Assembly (NCBI GenBank): GCA_029204225.1
Contig: CM055092.1
Span: 58,861,296-58,925,295 of the forward strand
DNA from: Diphasiastrum complanatum
Lineage: Eukaryota > Streptophyta > Lycopodiopsida > Lycopodiales > Lycopodiaceae
Length of the DNA stretch: 64,000 nt
Direction: 5' to 3'
Every line of letters begins with the position of its first letter. Position 1 is the stretch's first letter. The translations under genes and the position numbers were made by a program. Below are positions 1 through 12,802 of the stretch, piece by piece. The notes beneath the pieces were generated by a model, which worked only from the letters and a program-made list of their open reading frames with translations, ran no database searches and was not told the origin of the DNA.

Positions 1-1530
1 TGTCAATCCTCACAACCTAAGATAGGGATAGGGAAAGAGGGTGCTACTTGAAAAAAAACTAGTAGAGCCTAATCTTATCACCTTATGGAGTGCAACAACC
101 TTCAATATCTTTGCGATGACAGGAATTTTTTTTGACATGCGCATGCACGCGTGCATTCTTCCACACAACAATGCGTTGTAGGGAAGTTTTTTAGGACTAA
201 GAAGATGTTATGGAAGTTTGGTTTGCCTTAGCAAATAGTAAACTATATCGTCCTCTATTTTCAAGACTAGGATCTCGGTTTCTAAGACAACATAGGAAAT
301 AGATGGTGGATTAAATTAACCCAACTAAACCTAGGTCAATCGAGAATCTAGCTTCCAAGCTATGGACCATTAGGAAGAATTCACCATTTAGATAAGATGT
401 CAATCCAACGGTATGTAGCTATTACTTCCAGATCAAGCTCTATTCTTGGAGAGGCCTATGGCTATACTTATACCCTCCAAGGCTCTACCCCAACTAGGAG
501 TGATCTGGGATACCTCATTAGGACACTTCAACAGTCTAACTAGGCCACATCTGTCATTGACCGATGATTCACTTGCTAGTTCCATATAATCGATCATCAT
601 GAGTTTTAGGCCTCAACTATAAATTATGATTTAATACGATGATGGCCCACCCCCTCATAACATAATCAATTTAAGAGTCAAGACATGCCTATTGACCTCC
701 TTACTGGACATGAATTCGAGGTCAATCTAACTGTGGGAGGACTAATTGGTAAGCCAACAAGCCAATCTTTTTAAAAATTTTATTCGGTCCCCTATATAGG
801 GACAAAATGTAATAGTTGCTAGTACGTACTGCATTAGAAGCCTTTGGGATTCTTAAACATACTCAATCCTCTTAGTGGAAATCTCGAGGCGATCCTTTTA
901 GATTAGCATAATGTCTATCCCTTCTTGGGCGCTGTGACATTATTACGTGCTATCTGTACCATTTCCTACTTGGAAATATTCTATTATGAAACTACGATTC
1001 ACACAAAACCGCGTTACCCATCTCATAGTATCAAGAAATTCACGATTTTTATTCTCAGAAAGAGATATATCTTTCACGATTTTTGATTTTGCGATATCCA
1101 TAAGGTTGAGATCTCCATAGTGGGTCTAGACTAATGTCTCAATCTTTTTTGCGACCAATAGTATTAGGCATAATTTTAAATACATGGTTTTACCATGGCC
1201 AACTAAATCCATTCAATGTCAGTACTTTTTTTTGAAATTGCCTGCGTCCCATACCACAACTTCTCCCTCCAAGAAGATAGTCAACTTTGCGATCTAATCA
1301 TTCAGAGATCAGATGATCCATTTGGAATGCCTATTGCACTTATAGAGCGTGTGAAAAATACATCTTTACAACCATATTCCTAGAGAAATTGTCGCTTGGA
1401 TGTTCTACAACACTCATTATGAAAAAAAAAACTCATTCATCTAATACAAAGACAATAAGATAAAGGTAATTGAAAGATTCCTACTGGCATTCTTTTTTAC
1501 AATTAAAATTTCCTTGTAATTAGTAATAAG
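1..1530. other. No gene recognised; AT-rich repeat debris
   Basis: I find no reading frame with recognisable homology on either strand. One stretch, about 685-740, resembles 6180-6237 at roughly 80% by eye (shared CCTATTGACCTCCTTA, then GGACAT and TGTGGG). The second copy lies inside the presumed LTR of the Gypsy element at 4.1-5.8 kb, so part of this interval may be LTR debris of that family. This is an eye alignment only. Confidence 0.4.
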
Positions 1531-1534
1531 CTAT

Positions 1535-1562
1535 CCCCCCCCCCCCCCCGAAAAAAAAAAAA
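1535..1562. repeat. Homopolymer pair C15 / A12
   Basis: A run of 15 C is followed by one G and a run of 12 A. It lies just upstream of the long GA microsatellite. Such tracts are error-prone, so the exact lengths may not be reliable. Confidence 0.9.
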
Positions 1563-1625
1563 CGTTAGAGACTCAAAAAAAAAAAGTAGGGCACCATTTT
1601 CTCAGCCCATGGATTCTCTGACGTG

Positions 1626-1752
<127 letters not shown>

Positions 1753-2022
1753 TCTCTTCTGGTTTTGCGAAATCGAATCTCATTCTCTAGCATCACTCTC
1801 AACATGGCCACCAGAGCAACACACCCAGCTAGCAGGAATTGTGCGTAGCCAGTCGAAAAATGTTCTTAGTCAGTTGAACAATGCGCCTATCTTTTGTTTT
1901 CCAGCACCCTGGATATCCAGACCAAAAAAAAGATAGCATCTATAATATGCTAACGTGCCTTTTTTTACGGAGAAGGGTGATTACTGTTCCTATTATTGTT
2001 TCTCCCCCCGGTTATAGCTCCC

Positions 2023-3990
2023 CTAGATCTCTGATTGCCTTGAACGTTTGCTAGGGTCCACTATGTGTAAGATAGGGGCGATAGACACTAACATCTTCAA
2101 AGCCTTAAAGCTTTGATTTAGTTCATCGGTCCAAATAATAGGTGGATTGATTTTTGAACGCCTTCCGACCTTGTTTTTATTACCCTTTTTAGTTTTATTT
2201 TTGGCTTTCTTCACTCTGTTAAGAAGATTCGTTAGAGGTAATGCAATTAAAGCATAATCTTTAATGAATTTATGGAAAAAGCCTATGAAGCCTAAAAAAG
2301 ATTTAAGTTCTCTAATGGTTTTCAAGGTAGGCCAATCACGAACTTTCTAGACCTTATCGTAATCGATCTCGATCGGAAACGATATGTCCCAAGTATTTGA
2401 GTCTTGTTTGAAAAAACTCACATTTAGACTCCTTAGCATATAGCTTAGCCTGCCTTAGAATATCTAAGACGATACGCAAATGCGTTTCATGCTCCTCAAG
2501 AGTCCTACTATAAATCAAAATGTCGTCTAGAAATACCTCAGAAACTTTCCTAGATATGGATGAAGAATATCGTTTATCATCTGTTGGAGGGTTGCTGGGG
2601 CATTAGTTAGACAAAAGGGTAAAATTAAAATTTAGTAATGGCCCTACTTAGAACAAAAACCAGTTTTGGAAACATCCCCCTCGAGGATTCTATTTTGATG
2701 GTATCCCGACCTAAGGTCCAATTTGGTGAAATACTTTGCACCATGCAATCGGTCCATTAAGTCGTCCATCCGAGGTAAGGGATAACGGTTCGTAATAGTC
2801 ATTTTATTAAGCTTTTTGTAATCGACACAAAGACGTATGCCACCGTCTTTCTTGCCGGTTAACAATACAGGAGTTCCCGAAGGGGACTTACTGGGTCGAA
2901 TACGACCCTTAAGTAATAACTCAAGTTGCCTAGCAATCTCATCTTCTTCCTTCGGGCTCATCCTATAAGGGAAAAGCGATACAGGAGAGCTGTCGGGAAG
3001 GAGATCTATATGATGGTCTACACCGGGGATAGACCCTCAAGCAACTGCTCAGAGAATATATCACTATATTCCTCTCTAAGTCTTTTAAAGATTTTACCCT
3101 AAGGTAACGTCTGAAAAAGACAATGCTTTTAGGGAAAGACGATACATCAACATTGAAATTATGAGTAACAAAAGCATCCATGTCAGACTTATCTTTCAAA
3201 TAACATAAATATGAGTGATACTCAGAATCCATCAAACGTTGATTAGCCTCATGAGCGGTTACAAAAGGTAGTTCAGGCTCATCATCTTTAAGATGAACTA
3301 TTGAGCCATTATGCAAGAAAGATTAACTATGAGTTATGTAATCTTTCTTTAACGACTCGTTCCTAGCATAAAACCATTTTTTACTTAGGATTAAATCTAC
3401 CTTATTTGATTCACAATATGGAAAGACAAACTATCTACATAGTTTTGAATCCTCAACGGTACGTGAGGGACAAACTGGTCCCAGACCTGTTGCTCCCCAC
3501 TTGCCGCCATCCTAACTACGTACTTGTGGTCACTTGGTGTAGTTGCCAGCTATAGCTTTTGCACCAATTTAGCATTAATAAAATTATGAGTAGAACCGTC
3601 GTCAAACAAAATACTCACGGGTTGGCTGCCTATAAGCCCATTCATACGAATGAGGTCGTGAGGACCAAAAACTACGGTAGAAAACCACCAATGTTTATAA
3701 TGGGGAGGGAAAAGATAGGAGCAGATATATTCTACGAACTTTTTTAAGCAAGTGAAAGAATATACATGCATTAAAGCAAACCACTTGCAAGTCTTAGAAG
3801 CTAGCTTATCCTTGGGTCCCATGGCCTACAAGTGGTGGCTGAACCTCCAGAAGATTGGGTAGACACCCAAGTCATGGAAAGTTCTTGAGGAGCTTTCCAA
3901 CGAGTGTTCTTGCCGGCCAACAAACTTGATAGGGCTTGGAAGCCTGAGAAAAGTTGCCTATGGACAAACCCCTTACTTAATACATTTTGC
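2023..3990 (-). pseudogene. Ty3/Gypsy protease and reverse transcriptase fragment (inverted)
   Basis: This is a decayed Gypsy pol segment. From high to low coordinates it shows a retropepsin motif ILFDDGSTHNFI (about 3560-3650), where the usual D-S-G triad reads D-D-G. A linker follows at 2963-3316. The RT then has [30 protein letters not shown] and LDLRSGYHQ (2644-2961), a catalytic FLDDILIYS (about 2503-2535) and the RT-RNase H connection FLGFIGFFHKFI (2290-2325). Frames change several times, so it is not translatable as one product. RNase H and integrase are absent on this strand. A matching RNase H-end/integrase portion begins about 130 bp away on the opposite strand, so this segment may have been inverted. 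Confidence 0.85.
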
Positions 3991-4119
3991 AATATAGGGA
4001 ATCAATTTTGAAACTTAAACATATAGGCGACTATAAAAAAGTTAGGGGATTTGCAAGTGGGCTTGAGATGGTGCTAATATTGAGGTTTTGATTGGCCACA
4101 AAAGTCTTAGATATTTATG

Positions 4120-5818
4120 TAATCAACTCGAGCTTAGGGGTCGGAAAGCTTGGTGGGCTGAATTATTGCAAGAGTTTGACTTGTCTATCATATAGATGAG
4201 GAAAATTCAACATAGTGACATATGCTCTTTTTACAATGTTAATGGTAAGCTTTACTCAAATCTGTAATGAGTTACTCGAATCCTTGATGGGAAAATGTAA
4301 GGATGACACATATTTTTCCATAGTTTGGAAAACAATCAAAGATAGAGATGTACAGACTTCTAGGGCTGGAGAAGATTCATCCAAGCATACGACAACTTTC
4401 GTTGAGGATGGAGAGTCCAAGCAGATTGCGTTGAAAATTCTGAGTTTGTAGAACTCAAGCATACCATTTGCAGTTGAAGGTTTAAATGCAAACAATATTC
4501 CATTCAAGATGAGTATCTACTTTACAAAAACAGGGTATGTGTTCTTGACTTAACACGATTTTAGGTGCCAAGTGTTATACGCATGTCATGACAGCCCTAG
4601 TGCGGGACATCCAAAAATTCAAAAAACTTATGAGCTTCTTAAGCAATTCTTCTGGCCTATTATGGAAAAGGATGTCTAGCAACATGTGATTAGTTGTCAA
4701 AAGTGTCAGATTAACAAAACAGAGCATCTAAAGGCAGGTGGGTTGTTATAACCTTTAGAAATACCAGCTGGTAAATGAGAAAGTATATCCATGGATTTTA
4801 TAGTAGGCTTGCCTAGGATCCAGAAAAGGTCATGACGTAATATGAGTCACAGTTGACCGATTGACTAGAATGGGTCATTTTATTTTGACCAAAACAACTG
4901 TTACAATTCTAGAATTAGCAAGGTTCTTTATTGACGGGCTATTCAAATTATATGGGCTTCCTTCTGCATTATCAGCGACCAAGATGGCAAGTTTGATGAG
5001 GGTTTTGGAAAAGCAGTATTCCATCACTTCCATAACAAACTAAATATGAGTACAATAGACCTGACAATCAAACAAAAAGAGTAAACCAAGTGTTGGAGGA
5101 TATGCTTCAAGCATACGTCAATAAAAAGCAAATCAATCAGAAGGAATATATTTCAATATTAGAGTTTCCTTATAATAGTGCCAAACATTCAACTATGGGA
5201 TACAACCCATTTATGTTGATGTATGGTTTTCAGTCACGCTCACCCACAACTGTGGGGTTCAAACAGAAAAAAGTTGAAGTAGCAAAAAACTTTTTAGAAG
5301 ACCTAAACCATATGGTAGAACATGCTAAAATAAGCATTAAGCAGATTCACACAGATGAGACATTCAATTCTCCCTTAGCGAGAAAGTTTCTCTTGGAGTC
5401 TCAACTGACTCTAGAATCCAAAAAACAAGAGTGCGTCCTAAGTTATCTCTTACGTATTGTGGTTCGTTTACGATTATTAGGAGAATAGGCGAAGTTCCCT
5501 ACGAGCTAGGAGTCTCGAACAACACTAAAGCCCATTTAGTATTTCATATTATTTAGCTATTGAGGGCTTTAACTAGATTAGATATTCTAATAAGGGACAA
5601 TATTCCAGTTACGCCCGTGGATTCTCAGTAAACATGAACCAGAAAGCATTGTTGATTCTAGGGAGACACATACACTTGGTACCCTATATTAGGAATATTT
5701 AGTTAATTGGAAGGATCAACTTGTTGAGAATGCCACTCGGAAGATGAGCGGTCTTATTTGCAAAATATTTTTTAGATTTTGTCTTAGAGGAACAAGACGA
5801 CTTTTAAGGGGAATGCAG
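4120..5818 (+). pseudogene. Ty3/Gypsy RNase H end, integrase and C-terminal tail remnant
   Basis: The fragment starts with a stretch typical of the end of RNase H (WWAELLQEFDLSI, about 4165). A zinc-binding integrase N-domain follows (CHDSPSAGHPKIQ, WPIMEKDV, ISCQKCQINK; about 4580-4730), then MDFIVGLP. The integrase core reads LTRMGHFILTKT (4861-5043), and the C-terminal part has EFPYNSAKHSTMGYNPFMLMYGFQ (5090-5488, given here in part). The end, DFVLEEQDD and a stop at about 5775-5803, matches the usual last residues of chromodomain-bearing Gypsy Pol. Several stops and frameshifts are present. A polypurine stretch AAGGGGAATGCAG runs directly into a TGTTACGA LTR start at 5819. Confidence 0.85.
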
Positions 5819-6340
5819 TGTTACGAGACCGGAACTTCGGTCAAATCCAAGAGAGCCATTATGTGCAACAAACCACTATAGGTCAAAGGACAGTGTGAGT
5901 TAACCACATGCATGCATATTTGATGTCAGTTATGAGGGCCAGCCTTGCCCCATAGGTCACATGCATGGCAGTTGGGGATTAGACAATCCAGCAAGTGTTA
6001 ATTGGGATTCCCCATGCAGCAATATTCACATGCACTTAGCATGGATAACAAATGGTAGTTAGACCGCCACCTACTCCATGCAAACCCACACTAGGCTACG
6101 AGGGACATTTAGTATAATAGAGTGTGTTGGGTTGGAACGGATCAGCTTTGCCTGCCTTGTTTTCTTGCATCTAGCAAGATAGGCCTATTGACCTCCTTAT
6201 GGGACATAAATTGGAGGTTAGTCCGATTGTGGGCATGCTATTTATCGTGCTCCATTCGATTGCACATCTATGAGGATACACCCTCTCAAATTGATAATTT
6301 TTTGGTTGACGTTAGGGATGATGAATTTATAGACAAATAA
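5819..6340 (+). mobile_element. Gypsy 3' LTR (start seen, end not defined)
   Basis: The LTR begins TGTTACGAGACC right after the polypurine tract that closes the upstream Gypsy pol remnant. I could not fix its 3' end because no second full LTR copy is visible. The stretch at 6180-6237 resembles 685-740. The right boundary is arbitrary. Confidence 0.55.
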
Positions 6341-6828
6341 TGTTTCTTCGAACCATGGTCTAAAATTCCCTGAATAACTATTCTTGCATCAAAGGGGTTC
6401 ATGTGGTTGCAATAAAAAAAAATTAGCCGCACACGCATGCACGCGTGCACATGCTCACTTGCTCACTCGCTCACTCATATGCCTCGTAAATGCATGCTTT
6501 TGTCTCATTTGGATGTTTTATTAGTGTAATTATGTTTGTTTGCCATCCTAGTGGACATGCATAATCATTTTTGATTTTTCTCTAGATGGTTGCTAGTTCT
6601 AATTTGCTAGTACCTTTCTAAAACATTAATGTTGGTATATTGGCTATTTTATCTAGTCACTTTGTTATATACTTTTTGAGTGTGCCAATTGATCATATAT
6701 TATTTTTGTACATTTGGCTGTATCTATATAGAACTAGTGTGGCTTCATGTTTTTTGGCTTTGCCCTCGTCACACATTTTGTCTTTTGCCTTTGAGGAGAA
6801 ATTATCAGGTGTGTTAGAGCAAACATGT

Positions 6829-6831
<3 letters not shown>

Positions 6832-6868
<37 letters not shown>
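6832..6868. repeat. (GA)n microsatellite
   Basis: A GA run of 37 bp. Confidence 0.95.
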
Positions 6869-6869
<1 letters not shown>

Positions 6870-6873
<4 letters not shown>

Positions 6874-8126
6874 GAACCTAAAGATCAGTGAAAGTTTTCT
6901 TGTTATAATTACAGGTTAAAGGCAATACATCAATTTTGAGAACTTAAGACAATTTCACTTCTTTGTGACTTCCCTCGAGAAGTAGTGATTGGTATGCTCG
7001 GTCATACTTGCCAAGCAGCACATTCAACATATTCCCATGCGTTCCTTGCTTAGATGTGCACTACGAGAGTTCAATAAGATAACGTTATACGTGCTTCGGA
7101 CTTCTTAAACTTAGCATCATATAGGTCATATGATTTTTTTTGATGACTTGGCACAAATGCTGGAAGGGTAGATCAGTTTTTGTTTGTTTGTCATCTCATG
7201 CTTAAGATACAATAAGTGCAACAGTCATTTCTTCAATAGGCATGTATCAGATGTTTTGAAGTATTCTTCTCGTTTTGCTAACTTGTAAAGTATCAAGAGT
7301 ATGACAAGTATGATAAATTTAAGTTGCACTTGTGGATGAAGCAAGTAATTTGAAGCTGAACTCATCTTAAAAAGTATGTATCTCATCACCTTCCACCATC
7401 TAAATGCCCCATGAAAAGTAACATAAAACATTTTTTTGATAATAGTAGAAAAATTGAATTTTTGAGTTCACAAACACATTGATTGTTGTTTTCTTTTTTG
7501 AATGAATGCATTACAATGCCATGTGATTTAAAAAAACCTATAATTTGGATTTTTGATTTGCCAATATCTTTCTTCTCATAGGCCCATGACTTAGAGTGTT
7601 GTTCTGCGATAGAACACAAATGGTAATGCCCATTGGACCTATTGTAGCACCACTCTCTTTTAATACTCTTACATGTGCATGTTAGAAAATTGACTTGCGC
7701 ATACAAGTTACCCAAGGCAAGATTCCTACATACACATACATGGAAGAGAACACAAACAACAATGATGAAGCAATGATGATGAGATGTACTCCAACTATGT
7801 CCCATTCAAATGGACTAGGGTGCACTACATGCTTATAGGCAATAGTCTATCCCAAAAAGCAAAAGCAATCTAAATGGAACCTTAAAAGCAACCTAAAAGC
7901 AATTGCCTAATTAATGTCTCTATATAAAGTAAAAGCACCCAACACCAATCTATAGCAAAACTTGTGCTCCAAATCAAGCACTAGAATCTCGACCTTGAGT
8001 CTAACTAAATTCTAATTTGACTTTATTAAATATAAGTAAAGGCCCCTAGAATTAGGACGTAGGCATGGCCCAATAATCCTAATTATCCTTAGTTGACAAC
8101 ATTAGGGGTAACAATGTGAACATTAA
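6870..8126. other. No gene recognised
   Basis: A 139-codon minus-strand open frame at 7386-7805 shows no domain I recognise and has no supporting context, so I do not call it. The right end, about 7800-8134, should be LTR sequence of the minus-strand Copia-type remnant that follows. Confidence 0.4.
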
Positions 8127-8146
8127 CTCTAACACTCCCCCTTAAG
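8127..8146 (-). promoter_or_regulatory. Copia-type polypurine tract and 3' LTR start
   Basis: Read on the minus strand, CTTAAGGGGGAG is followed at once by TGTTAGAG. This is the classic junction of polypurine tract and LTR in plant Copia elements. The same layout appears at 37553-37564. The LTR would extend to lower coordinates. Confidence 0.65.
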
Positions 8147-9534
8147 TGACCATCCATAACCTTAGGCTTGAACGACTTTACTCCTTAATCAAATTGGACA
8201 TGATTTTTGCCATAACCTTGAGAACTTTGCTTGAAGATTGACCTCCCTACTTCATAAGGAGTTAGCTCCACTTGTGTTGAATCTTTGAATTGAAATAGAG
8301 CATGTACTTCATAAGTAGTTAGTACCTATTTATTCTTTTGGTACTATCATAAAGTGACCACCTGTGATGGACTTAGATGAATTACTCCCCCTAGTTTATC
8401 TTGAAACTCATTGATAACACTTCACGTCTGGATCCAACCACTCCCTAACAATGATACAAATAGACTGTCGTCCATGAACCAAACCAAATATGCAAGTAAT
8501 ATAGCATTCCCATTAGAAAGATAAAACGTATGCAATACTTCCTCACACAAAGTAATCGATACTCGTCCTCAAATTCTTTCTCACGCAAATTACTTGACAC
8601 TATCTATTTCATGGAATCTCTTGCCTCTATTTCACACATATAATCACTTGCCTCAAACAACTTTCCAACCTAGAAAGTATCTCGTCATGGCATCTATTTT
8701 AATGCCATATGCAAACTTCCCAACTAGTGTATGTCCATCTTCCTAATAGAGAGATTCAAACACCTCCATTATAAAACAATTATTCTCGAATCTTTCTTCA
8801 AATTTAAGCTACACCAAAATCATCCATGATAATAAACAAAAGTAGAGATCAAAGATTCACGATACTTCCTCACCTGGAAAGAACCATGCTTCACTTAAGA
8901 AGATTTCATATTGATTTTCTAAGGTTGATTAATAACTTGTCGATCCATAGAATGAATTCTATTGTTTTTCACGAGGCTAAACAACAACTAGGTCTTGCTA
9001 ATAAATGAATCTTGTTGTTTTTATGAGGTTAAACAACCACCTATCGATTTAATAAATGAATCCCATTGTTTTTATAAGGCTTTACAACAATATAAATTGT
9101 TGATTTTCAGAGGCTAATCAACAACTTGAACTTCCAAATCTAATTGGAAACAATTGAATCTATCACATGACAAATTTTGCGTACTCTAAGTTATTTATGA
9201 AAATTTTGTCTGATTTGCACTTTCGCTGATAAGCAGTAAGCGCTAATAGCAAAATTCTTAAAGAACTCTAAAGAACTAAGCTAGAATGCTCAAGAATGTT
9301 CAAGCTTGAAAGCTTGATACAGTTGCTAAATTCTATTTCAATGCATTGCATGAATGAATTTCTTGAATTAAACTGTAGAAGTATGATCAACTATTTATAC
9401 TAAGTAGATAATGGGCGTCCAGTAGGACAAATGATTAGGTCGTAGATCATAATGGCCAGTGGGCCACAGTGAGTTGACATCCATCCAATTAGTACTTCTA
9501 AAAAAGAAATTGATAATGGTGTCCAACCAAAATC

Positions 9535-9731
9535 ACTTGAGATCTTGCAACAAATTTGAGAGTTCAATCTCAATAGCTATGACAATCTCTCTCAATCTTA
9601 GATCTAGCTTCTTTTCAAGGATGAAGCACCACTACTTGAGATCTTGCAACAAATTTGAGAGTTCAATCTCAATAGCTATGACAATCTCTCTCAATCTTAG
9701 ATCTAGCTTCTTTTCAAGGATGAAGCACCAC
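9535..9731. repeat. 99 bp tandem duplication, two copies
   Basis: The unit starting ACTTGAGATCTTGCAAC and ending ATGAAGCACCAC occurs at 9535-9633 and again at 9634-9731, essentially identical. The period of 99 bp is a multiple of three, so it also repeats 33 codons inside an open frame at 9459-9848. That frame shows no known domain and is not called. Confidence 0.95.
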
Positions 9732-10287
9732 AAGATTTTGATCGACCTTCTTCTAAGCACGTGTGAGGAGCTCAAAAACACCACAAAACACTCAAATCTA
9801 CTTGATTTGTATGAATTTATGTGGCTATGGACACAAAATCACACCTAGGTCTCACCTAGTCAAGATTGGCAAGCAAAAACATGAGTTTTTTTTATCAAAC
9901 AAGCTATATGTGAGTCAAACTTGACGTGTCCAACCAGGTTGGGTGCCCTACCCACCTTGATTGAAATGGCTATAACTTCCACAAGACACATCCAGTTGAG
10001 TTGAAACAAATTGCAACACAAACTAGACTTTACTAGCTTTCTAGCAAGCTATCACACACCTTTGGATCAACCTTGGAGATACATCATCAAGTCAAAACTG
10101 ACTGATCTCACACATGTCTGAGCAGTGAATTTCGTACAGTACCCAGCATGGATCTAATTAATGTGATTTAGACTCCTCTTGATCCAAAAATGTCTATGAT
10201 AGCAATTGAGATGCAACTACACTCTCCAAAACTAGATTTCAAGCCAAAATCTCATTACATTTGATAGATACAAATCAATCTTAGGTA

Positions 10288-10300
10288 GGCTCTGATACCA
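10288..10300 (-). promoter_or_regulatory. Primer-binding site for initiator-Met tRNA
   Basis: The minus strand reads TGGTATCAGAGCC, the standard plant Copia primer-binding site. It is preceded by sequence ending in CACA that should be the 3' end of the 5' LTR (10301 upward). That LTR starts on the plus strand as TGTGTATTTTTCACACG and holds the palindrome CACACGTGTG at 10312-10321. Confidence 0.75.
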
Positions 10301-12350
10301 TGTGTATTTTTCACACGTGTGAGGACATCTCACACAATGTGAATGATCTCCTAAGATGTGTGTGATTGCACATAGATCTACTTTGCATAAGATACAAGCA
10401 TACTAGCTCAAAAATCTAAGGCAAGAGCACTCTACACATGCATCTATCACAAACCATTCATCACACATAATGAGAGGCAACTTTGGATGGAAAAAACTAA
10501 GTATAAAATCGGCTTGCTCTCGAGTAGAAAGAGAATGCTACATCAAGCTCTCGGGTAGAGAGAGAATGTAATTTTTTTTCTAAGTGTTGGAGGTTGCTAC
10601 GTCTCAATCTCACTACAAAAAACTAAGTGTGGACTCAATCTCGCTCTCTTTCACAGTAGCTCCAGATCCATGAGAGTGGAAATGGTGCAAAATTATTTTG
10701 GACCTCTAAAACATCACCTCTTACTTTGATTGGACCACCTACATGCCACCTCTTACAATGATTGGACCATTTTGGTGCACCTCACATTATGATTGGCCCA
10801 AATTGACAAATGAAATCAAGAGGTGCTATGTCACTAGACCTCTACCATCTAAGTGTAAGTAGCCTACATTACCACGAGATAATCCACTTTTAGATTTGGG
10901 CCTAATCACTTATCTACAAGTGTACAATGAGTGGTTTTGAAAGAGGACCCCCAAACCTCAAGGTAGATGGCTTTTACAATTTCACAATATTGATGGGAGG
11001 TTCTATAGCACATGTTCTTAGGCTGCTTGTACTATAGTCAACAATGTTTTCTTATATTAAGAGGCCACCATTATATTGATGGGAGGTTCTATTTCACATG
11101 TTCTTAGGTTGCTTGTACTATTTTCAACATTGTTTTGATATGGGAGGGCTTGTTGATGGAGTTTGTCTCTTGATGTTTTTTTTTTTTTGGCGTGTGGTGT
11201 GCCATGTTCTTTGTATTGTATCTTTATTGGATATAGCCCATGCGGTTCATGATTTTGCACTGAATAAATATCTTCCTGGGGGTTTGTATATATGCTCATA
11301 ATTTAAAGCGTGGAGCCTTTGTACTAGAGGCTAGCCTTTGTGCACTGGACAAAAACATAATCACCAAGAAATGCCTAGCAAACTTGCTAGACAATATTCA
11401 ATATGATCCAAATGGGTGCCAAGCTCAAGAAGTGGCCTAACTCTTGATGGAAAACTTGCCTACACAGACATGCTCCTTAGAAATTGTGGTGGTACATAAT
11501 GTTGAAGTGGTCCATCGAGAAAAATCTATTTGGAAAGCACCTTGGAGATTTACAATCAAGTGAATCCAAAAAATATGCAATCAGCCAAAGTTCCATCTTA
11601 CGGAGGCAAAACACCTACTTGTTGCATTACTGAAGAAACTGACAAATAAGTGAATCTAATATCCAAATATGAGGCTAATAATAAATCATATGATGCATTT
11701 CTTTCATCTTTTGATGCTCACTAAATTTTTATATCTCATGGGCAAGCCTCCCTTTTGAGACAATCTATATAGCTTCATTGAGAATCGATGTTGTAGGTTG
11801 AATTCAAAAGTGTTGCGCTTTGAGTTTCTTGGTCATGCCTTCTTCCCTTTCAAATTTGCACACCTCAAGAATCCAATAAAGTGTTGGCCTTTGGTATTTA
11901 TCATTGTGTAGGCAATCGTCTTAATGCTCCTAGATACACAATGGATTTTTCCACTTACAATAACATGAATTTGGAGGCTTCGGCATGGTTCCACTTTCCT
12001 ATAAGGCGTAAATGCTTGCCACCCAAGATCCTTTTTTTGATCTAGGTGAAGCTCTCACACTATTCAACGCCAAACTTCCATGTCAAAGTTGGTCTTCTAT
12101 AGGAGTTTTTCAAACCTCTCCCCTCCTGTGTCATCATCAATGTCAAAACTACATCCTCAAAATTTAGAAAGTGAAATTTGCGTGGTTGTTGGATTCTTAC
12201 TTTGTATGTGGTAAGCTTGAACTGCCTCACATTTAGGTAACTCCTCTACATTTCACAAAGCTCCCACTATGTTTCTCAAATCGACATTAGGCTACTTGAA
12301 ACTCTTCACTCCATGACAAGAAATTTTTTTCTTCTAACTCCAACTAACAG
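10301..12350. other. LTR debris and unassigned sequence
   Basis: The left edge should be the 5' LTR of the minus-strand Copia-type element, but its outer boundary cannot be set. Three loose copies of a roughly 35 bp unit (CACCTCTTACAATGATTGGACC) lie at about 10708-10800. No protein homology is visible. Confidence 0.35.
10987..11137. repeat. Direct repeat, about 65 bp, offset 86 bp
   Basis: ATATTGATGGGAGGTTCTAT and the following roughly 45 bp occur at 10987-11051 and again at 11073-11137, with a few substitutions. Confidence 0.85.
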
Positions 12351-12357
12351 CCCCCCC

Positions 12358-12484
<127 letters not shown>

Positions 12485-12540
12485 GTTGAATGTTGGTTTC
12501 CTATAAATCAATCTATCCATCAATTGATTGATCAATCAAT

Positions 12541-12731
12541 CTACCTTATAGTTATACCTCCCTAAAACTATATCAGGCCAGTCATTTATATGCCTAATTA
12601 TTTACTAATCATTCACTACCAACTATGATGTGTGTGTGTGTGTTCTACCTTATAGTTATACCTCCCTAAAACTATATCAGGCCAGTCATTTATATGCCTG
12701 ATTATTTACTAATCATTCATTACCAACTATG

Positions 12732-12784
<53 letters not shown>
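12541..12784. repeat. 104 bp tandem duplication ending in (TG)n
   Basis: CTACCTTATAGTTATACCTC and what follows occurs at 12541 and again at 12645. Each copy ends in a TG run. The first is short (12630-12642) and the second is expanded to about 26 units (12733-12784). One copy of a duplicated microsatellite has therefore grown. Confidence 0.95.
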
Positions 12785-12788
<4 letters not shown>

Positions 12789-12802
12789 AGAAAAGTATAG
12801 AA

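Larger units (their letters stand above)
8135..10300 (-). mobile_element. Internal region of a non-coding Copia-type element
   Basis: The interval is bracketed on the minus strand by a tRNA-iMet primer-binding site at its 5' side (10288-10300) and a polypurine tract at its 3' side (8135-8146). It is only about 2.2 kb long and holds no recognisable gag or pol. Either it is a large non-autonomous derivative or the two signals come from different, rearranged copies. The stretch 9190-9410 resembles 44310-44615, sharing GCTGATAAGCA, AGCTAGAATGC and TTCAAGCTTGAAAGCTTGAT. That piece therefore belongs to a dispersed family. No matching pair of LTRs could be aligned. Confidence 0.4.

Noticed and set aside
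7386-7805. 139-codon minus-strand frame
   Set aside because: No domain, no context, low-complexity Cys/His content. I cannot support it as a gene.
9535-9731. CRISPR-like or satellite array
   Set aside because: Only two contiguous copies without spacers: a plain tandem duplication.
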